Part shown: one piece after another, positions 57,058 through 64,000 of the stretch
Layout of the letters: every line of letters begins with the position of its first letter
Position numbering within the stretch: position 1 is the first letter of the stretch
Position numbers and translations under genes: made by a program
The notes under the pieces: generated by a model
What the model was told of the DNA's origin: nothing
Databases searched by the model: none
The model's input: only the letters and a program-made list of their open reading frames with translations
NCBI GenBank assembly: GCA_029844215.1
Contig: CM056718.1
Location: forward strand, 84,742,764-84,806,763
Source of the DNA: Przewalskia tangutica
Lineage: Eukaryota; Streptophyta; Magnoliopsida; Solanales; Solanaceae
Direction of reading: 5' to 3'
DNA: 64,000 nucleotides

Positions 57058-60000
57058 TGTCACGACCCGTTCCGGGGCCCGTGACTGGTGCCTTACCCCG
57101 GGCACCCTAGTGATACAACATCAGAGAAAAACCAGCGGAAATAAAAACTTAAACATTTAAATAGACATGGATCAAGATAAAGAAAATAGGCCAACCAAAA
57201 TGGTTGTCTTTCAACATATATATATGTATAGACATTTGAACAGTTACAATCCTTACAACCTTGCCCACAACAGTGCTACATACCTCTAAGATTTTTACAA
57301 CAACTATGACGGGACAGGGCCCCGCCATACCCCTGAATGTACAAGAACCTGCTGCACTGTGGTAACATACCAAAGATAAGCCTCCAAGGAACGAAGCTTC
57401 CCAATATGCGAAAGGTGATCCTATAAGCTGGATCGACAAATGTAACTCTACACGCGCATGAACGCAGCTTCGGGCGAGGTCGACAACAGTACCAAGTATG
57501 TGAAATCAGAAATATCAGAATGAAATCATAGCAGCTATATAAAGCAGAGACATGTATGATAACCAACCTACAAGATACACCACATATAAACAAATATATC
57601 AAGTCGTGACTCACGCCTCAAATCATCACTGTGCGTGGAATTCCTTCCTCACCGCCATCTATGATATAACAACACCAAGGAGTATATGTGAACACCGTGT
57701 CCCACTCGGTCAATAAAACCGTGACGGGCAAGTATAACTACCAGATCCGACCGCATCAATAATATCGCATAACCATATCACGAAGGCGACACGTGGCAAG
57801 TGCACTAGCCTCCACCAGATCCACCTGCGTCACGTAGCTGACGGGGGCAAGTGAATCGGCCAGGCACCCGATCACAATCGTAAGTCACGAAGCTCCATCC
57901 CAACACTGACTCGCGAAGATGACACGTGGCAAGTACACTAGCCTCCACCAGATCCACCGCGCCACGTAGTCGACGGGGCGTTGAATCGCCAGCACCCGAT
58001 CATAACCGTAAGTCACGATACTTCGCCGCGAAGCTGACACGTGGCAAGTACAATAACCTATACCAGATCCACCTGCGTCACGTAGCTGACGGGGGCAAGT
58101 AAACAGGCTACGCACCCGATCACAACCGTAAGTCACGATACTTCGCCATAACCAAAATGGTCACATGTCCACAGAATCCATCAATGGTGTAGACATGCCC
58201 ATGTAACAATGCTACTGGAAGCATACCCGTGGAATCTCCCGTCACTGCCGGTACGTCCAAGTAAGTTCTCAACAAGTCAATCGGCCCTCCATCGAGACGC
58301 CAGAGTATAGAAACACAATTTTTGCACAACAAAGACTATCACCATAAGCATAGGCAAGTTACACAACACCAAACATAGGTAAGTTACACAACAACAAGCA
58401 TAGGCAAGTTATACATAACTCAAGGTACTTTCATTTTATGTCAAGGTCCGGGTTTTAACCCTAAAGTACTACGTACGTTAAATTCCTTTTAAAGAGATCC
58501 ATTCCTTTTATAAAAGTCACCCGATACCCGTAGTATAAAATAGAGTGACTCACATTTTTAGGTAAACCAAAACACTTCCCTTTTCAACCACATTCTTTTC
58601 CCTAAGGTTCCAGTTTGCCTAATTTCAATTACTCAAGTCTCTTTATTTTAGAAAAGTTTCATAGTTCAATGTCTTAATCTCTTTTAAAACAATTGAGTAA
58701 CATATGCCACAGGTGTGAGCAGTTTATTCTTGTTTATAAACAATATTATTAAGCAGCCATGATCTAGGAAATGAAATATCATTTTGTCTCATCTTAGTTT
58801 CTATGCAGATGGAGGTTTCTACTGGTTTTAATAATACTTCATTATTCAATACATTTTCCTTTATTAACGCTGCAGTGGTTTGTCGATACTCATTCTGATT
58901 TCCGAAATCAAGAAACATTTCTCCTTTTAAAAACCAAGTACTCATTACTCACGAATGAGGTTTCACACAAAATTCATATTAATTCATTCAAGTCGAGTCT
59001 CTTATCTTTTAAGATCAAGTCTCTTAACTTCTAAAAATCAGTAAACCATTTCTCTTTACCATTCTTAAGACGTTATACCTAACTTCCCATAAAGCTAGTA
59101 TAACTCTTATGTTTTCAAAACCAAGTATTACTCTTCTTTCAAAACGGTTTATTAATCTTTTGAAAAACTTCAAGATTCTTTATTATTCAGCTTAAGTCAA
59201 AAGACATTGCAGAACACTACATTCGCTAACACACGCACGCCTACCGCACTATATATATATTCCTTTTAAAATATTTCAAGGTTCTTATTATTCGTGCTTA
59301 AGTCAAAAGACATTGCCGCATAACTATATTCGCTAGCACACGCGGCCTACCATATTATATATACATATTATTCAGGCTTAAGTCAAAAGACATTGCCACA
59401 CGTACGTCTACCGTACTATATATATTATTTTAAAATACTTCATGCTCAAGAGTATAGGAAGAATTACATACCTCGCGACGATTATCGACTATAAGCAAAA
59501 CGCCCACTCGCTATAACCCGGCTAGCCTTGTCTACCTTCTAAGTAGCACATGCTACTTGCAGAACATTCAACCAATAAAGGTTATCAGTCTACTGTAAAT
59601 ACAGTTTAAATCTTCTACTCTAATATTCTTCTGATGTGATTTCAGTTCAAGTCTATTCTGTAATATCCTTCTATTACAGTTCAATACTCTTCTATGAATC
59701 TTATATTCATTTATATACTACTATAGTATGTAATTCCCAATTACAATAGAAGGACAGTAGTATTTACCTCGATGAGCCCAAAAATTATCCAAGGTTAATG
59801 TCGATCCTGAGCAACATTTAGCTCCTACTCCGTGCGCTCCAATTCGCTCCAAGAAACCCTTAGAAGTTCTACACAACTTCTACTTAGTACTCCAACCAAT
59901 TATGGAGATTTTCCTTAGGGTTTCGTTTAGTGGCTAAAGGAAGTATAATAGTATTTTCCGGGCTCTACGTATAGAGGTAACTTTGGAAAGTACTACAAGG

Positions 60001-60482
60001 TATATGGGCTAAAGTATTTGGGCATTATAACAATACTTGGAGAGTATTTCTATACCACAAAAAAGGGGTATTTATAGGTCAAGGAATGGCCAACCAATGG
60101 CCAAGATCCATCCAAGTGTTAGGCAAGTGTAAGGCTAGGATTAAGCCATGTGCACCTTATCCATCTACCACACCAACTTGCACAAATATCCTACCTAACC
60201 AATGCCACCTTTTCGTCCATTTGCCGCCCCACTTCCTTCCAATGTGAGGGTGACACATGTCACCCTCCCGTTGGTCCAAAATGTTTCGTCTCTCGGAAAA
60301 ATCCGCAAAAATTAAAAATGACATAGCCGTATTTTTCCCTTCGCAAGTTTAGTAAAACGTTTCGTCGAAAAACGATTCTTTTCGGCACTTGTGCCCAAAT
60401 TTTCGAACCTTGCCAAACCTTAAGGCTTAAATTTTTATACGTACGCCCTCACGTATATACTCTGGAAATACGGGGTATAACA
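57058..60482 (-). repeat. 3' LTR of element 3
   Basis: Starts tgtcacgacccgttccgggg and ends ggaaatacggggtataaca. It has a GC-rich repeat of about 110-130 bases x3 (57780-58140, core gacacgtggcaagt), a 24-base repeat x3 (58345-58410), a repeated cttaagtcaaaagacattgc block x3 (59189-59400), and TATA (tatttata) at 60069-60076. Confidence 0.85.
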
Positions 60483-62636
60483 TTCTCCCCTCCTTAAAAA
60501 CATTCGTCCCGAATGTTCCTTCTCAAGACGGACAACGATGAAGTTCTTCTTAACAAGTTGCCAATGCCACACCTGGCCACAAAATAACACACGTTCTCTT
60601 CCTTCCTTACTCGTCGTACCCTTCTCGAACACTTGAACTCTTTTAGTATACGTACCACACTTTAGTCATCGCTTTAGTTTCCAAAACTTTGGAGTCACCA
60701 CCTCCAAACTTGGTCCTCTTACTAGCCTCAATCTCCCTTAAGGCTATTCCCGGCCTTCACGATCCGCTTCTGATTGAACATATTCACGAACTCATACGAT
60801 GGTCATCTAAACTTGGGCCTAGCACCCTCGTGACCCTACCACCTGGCGGGACCACCCAGAGCTGACCCCACCTCGAAACAGGCCGCGAGTTGGCCCGCAA
60901 CATGGCCCCAACCCGACCCACTTAACGCATCAAGCTCTTCTTTCCTGATCCGGAACAATCTTACCTATACAGGTCATGAAAGCTACCACTTCCATTTTAC
61001 ACTACCCAAGGAATTTTCCCACAATTACTCCACGTATACTTATACATTCTGACAAAGATCACCCGCAAAGTCTTGTACTCAAGACGGCCTTACCTCTAAG
61101 GTCTCAACTGTATTATTCTAAGGTTCATCATTTTCTCACCCCCAGGCTTACCCTTTTCACTAACCAGGCTTCTAAATCACATTTTAGCACAAAGCTATCC
61201 GAACATAACACTTAACACATTATCAACACATACAAAACTCTAGAGGGTTAAGGATATACCTGAAAATAGGCGGTTCAGAGGACCGCTAAAATCGAACTTC
61301 CACCGCGACTTACCGTGGCCCGCCGTATCAACATCCCGCCTAGCTATGGAAGGTGAAGAACCCGCAATCGCTTCTAGTAGTCTGCGGTTATCCCACTAGT
61401 GCTACCCCGGTCGGACAGTGCTCAAATGGCCCCCGCCGGCCGCAAGTATAGCAATCTCCCAAACCAAGACGACATTCCCTCTGGGATTTACCACAATGGT
61501 CACACCGAGATACGGGTGGCCTCATCCGCCAAAGACTTACTCCCAAAATCTGAAACTGGGAGCCCCGACCGCCCCCGAATATCCCGGCGTCCCGGCGTGG
61601 AGGACCACTGCATCGGGCGGAGGTACATAACTAGTTCATGTCGAGGCGGTCCGCCTCGAAAGTCACCAAAGGACCCCGCTGCTCGCCTCTTCACGATCTT
61701 AGTCATTCCGCCGATTTCTCCGCCTCACATCCAAGTGCATAAGCTCGCATGCGGCAATGTCCATGCCCACCAAGAGCTACACCAACAACTTTCTCGCTAG
61801 GTAAACATCGAGCCCTCAGAACATATCGGTGCACTCGATCCTCCATACTAGCTACTAATGCGGACGACGAGCCAATGAGTCGAACTCCACATTGTACTCC
61901 CGAACCGCACGCCTGCTCGCCGCAACACCAAAAATCTGTTTACCGAGCCTCTCATCCGCGAGGCAAGAAATGTGCAAGAAATGCTCCGAGAACTCGCCCC
62001 ATATAGCCGGAAGTGCATTCTCTCCCGACAGCCTCCCACGACCAAACCCCGATCGCGGTATCACGCACCGATGCGAACCTAGGACCACCGACTCGGTCTC
62101 CGATGCCTTGATCACTCACGATCCGCAGAATCGCCGAATGAACTCTCGCGGATCATCCTCGTGCCTCGACCCATAAAACTCGCGCCTACAACTCGTAAAA
62201 TCCCGTAGCCTCAAACTATCTCGATCTGGTGATCCATCGGTGCATCGAATCGCCGCGCCCACTTATCCTCAAGTCTGCCACAACTCGCCATTAATCGCCC
62301 ACCTTTGTAACTCATCTCTTCTCGCCTGCATCGCGGACCGAGGCTCGTGTATTGTGGTCTCAGAGACTGCCGCCGCTCTACTCGCAGCCTCCTCTCGCCG
62401 CTTTGCCCTTCTCGGCCCGTTGCCTTCGCGGAGGCATAATCGTAAAAACGGCACGCCGAGGGGTCCAACTTATCACACATTCTAAGGCACGATCTCGTAA
62501 TGAGAAGAACGGAAACTAATCCTAAATGTCTCGCAGCCTCCTCGATTATAGACGTGGTGCACAACACATCGATAATCAAGACTCTACTAGACACGGTCGT
62601 AGACACTTTCCGAGACTAATCGCTCGATACCACTTT
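60483..62636 (-). pseudogene. Element 3 internal region: decayed Ty3/gypsy Gag, no pol
   Basis: Reading minus from the PBS (62622-62632). Gag pieces include the segment at 61855-62115, with ETESVVLGSH and VREYNVEFDSLARR, the typical end of the Retrotrans_gag domain in plant Ty3/gypsy elements. The zinc knuckle near 61425-61460 starts CYTCGRRG. Downstream (61300-60500) is non-coding, ending at the polypurine tract (complement of ttctcccctcctt). Frames on the plus strand (61399-61800 and others) are antisense. Confidence 0.72.
62622..62632 (-). promoter_or_regulatory. Primer-binding site of element 3 (degenerate)
   Basis: gctcgatacca, the same CAG-to-CG shortened initiator-Met site, 4 bases from the LTR. 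Confidence 0.7.
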
Positions 62637-64000
62637 TGTCACGACTGCCCGGCCCGTGGATCGTGCCTTACCCCGCACCCTAGTGATACAACATCGAGAA
62701 AACCAAATGAAATAAAAACTTCAACATTTAAATCGACATAGATCAAGATAAAGAAAATAGGCCAACCAAAACGGTTGTCTTTCAACCTATATATATGTAT
62801 AGAGATTTGAACAAGCCATAATCCTTACAACCCCGCCCACAACAAAGCATGCACTTATAATTTTTACAACAACTATGACGGACAAGGCCCCGCCATACCT
62901 CGAATATACAAGAACCTGCTGCACTGTGGTAACATACCAAAGATAAGCCTCCAAGGAACGAGCTTCCCAATATGTCAAAGGTGATCCTATAAGCGGATCG
63001 ACAACCGATGTAACTCTACTGCAGATGAACGCAGCTCGAAGGAGGTCGCATAACAGTACCAAGTATGTGAAATCAGAAATATCAGAATGAAATCATAGCA
63101 AATATATAAAGCAGAGACATGTATGATAACCAACCTACAAGACACCACATATAAACAAATATATCAAGTCGTGACTCACGCCCAAATCATCACTGTGCCC
63201 GTGGAATTCCTTCCTCACCGCCGCAGCCTATGATATAACAACACCAAGGAGTATATGTGAACACCGTGTCCCACTGTGTCAATAAAACCGCACGGGCAAG
63301 TATAACTACCGATCCGACCGCATCAATAATACCGCATAACCATATCATGAAGTCGACACGCGGCAAGTGCACTAGCCTCCACCAGATCCACCGCGCCACG
63401 AGCCGACGGGGCAAGTGAATCGCCAGCACCCGATCACAACCGTAAGTCACGGCGCTCCATCCCAACACCGACTCGTGGTCGACACGCGGCAAGTATACTA
63501 GCCTCCACCAGATCCACCGCCACGTATGACGGAGCAAGTGAATCGCCAGCACCCGATCACAACCGTAAGTCACGGCTCCATCCCAACACCGACTCGTGAA
63601 GTCGACACGCGGCAAGTACACTAGCCTCCACCAGATCCACCGCCACGTAGGCCGACGGGGCGTTGAATCGCCAGCACCCGATCACAACCGTAAGTCACGA
63701 TACTTCGCCGCGAAGCTGACACGTGGCAAGTGCAATAACCTATACCAGATCCACCTGCGTCACGTAGCTGACGGGGGCAAGTAAACAGGCTACGCACCCG
63801 ATCACAACCGTAAGTCACGATACTTCGCCATAACCAAAATGGTCACATGTCCACAGAATCCATCAATGGTGTAGACATGCCCATGTAACAATGCTACTGG
63901 AAGCATACCCGTGGAATCTTCCGTCACTGCCGGTACGTCCAAGTAAGTTCTCAACAAGTCAATCAGCCCTCCATCGAGAGACGCGGTAGTATAGAAACAC
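62637..64000 (-). repeat. 5' LTR of element 3 (partial)
   Basis: Collinear with 57058-58320. It carries four units of the 110-130-base repeat (63350-63840) against three in the 3' LTR. Truncated by the window end. Confidence 0.82.

Larger units (their letters stand above)
57058..64000 (-). mobile_element. Gag-only LTR retrotransposon, element 3 (runs off window)
   Basis: Minus-strand element: 3' LTR 57058-60482, internal 60483-62636, 5' LTR from 62637 to beyond the window. The left flank ccaag (57053-57057) is LINE sequence; the right flank is not visible. It shares architecture and internal order with elements 1 and 2 but is more diverged from them. Confidence 0.82.

Noticed and set aside
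1..64000. Host protein-coding, tRNA or rRNA genes
   Set aside because: I looked on both strands between the elements. All stretches are accounted for by viral, LTR or LINE sequence, or are short A/T-rich spacers.

Overview
This 64-kb window is repeat-rich plant nuclear DNA, most likely from a eudicot. I found no host protein-coding gene, tRNA or rRNA. Almost every base belongs to one of four things: rearranged copies of an endogenous pararetrovirus (EPRV, Caulimoviridae), long-LTR Ty3/gypsy-type elements, solo or truncated LTRs, and a 5'-truncated LINE. The viral proteins look closest to the petuvirus/solendovirus-like branch known as EPRVs in Solanaceae. The host family cannot be proved from this window.

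Layout. Positions 1-19465 are one EPRV cluster. Copy A (+, 1-4120) holds movement/linker, coat and protease remnants, then the promoter/R region, and stops inside the primer-binding site (PBS). It abuts the promoter of copy B (-, 4121-9650), which holds the 3' ORF, RNase H, RT, part of the protease, a fold-back of the movement gene, ORF1, leader and PBS. Copy C (-, 9651-13676) tandemly repeats most of B. Copy D (-, 13677-19465) holds promoter, protease, coat, movement, ORF1 and leader. Copy E (+, about 36142-38790) holds leader, ORF1, movement gene and the start of the coat gene. Copy F (-, 53368 down to about 38795) is cut into three pieces by two LTR elements. Combining copies gives the gene order PBS, leader, ORF1 (about 95 aa), movement, coat, protease, RT/RNase H, 3' ORF, promoter.

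The LTR layer is nested. Three related minus-strand elements (22604-31494, 38899-47655 and 57058 past the window end) have LTRs of about 3.4 kb around only 2.0-2.2 kb of internal DNA. That internal DNA encodes a decayed Gag with a zinc knuckle and shows no pol. Solo LTRs lie at 49056-52205 (perfect 5-bp duplication, inside the viral coat/protease junction) and 32746-34963 (duplication ATTTT). Truncated LTRs lie at 19466-21612, 35016-36141 and 53422-55846. An older minus-strand element (21613-32690) is reduced to LTRs and a 681-bp core and is interrupted by the first gag-only element. A LINE 3' end (55847-57057) precedes the third gag-only element.

Frames are broken almost everywhere. Near-identical copies differ repeatedly at CTG/CAG positions by small substitutions and indels. 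This looks like read error at CHG-methylated cytosines, so many of the 'pseudogene' frameshifts may not be real. Coordinates of degraded features are approximate to tens of bases.
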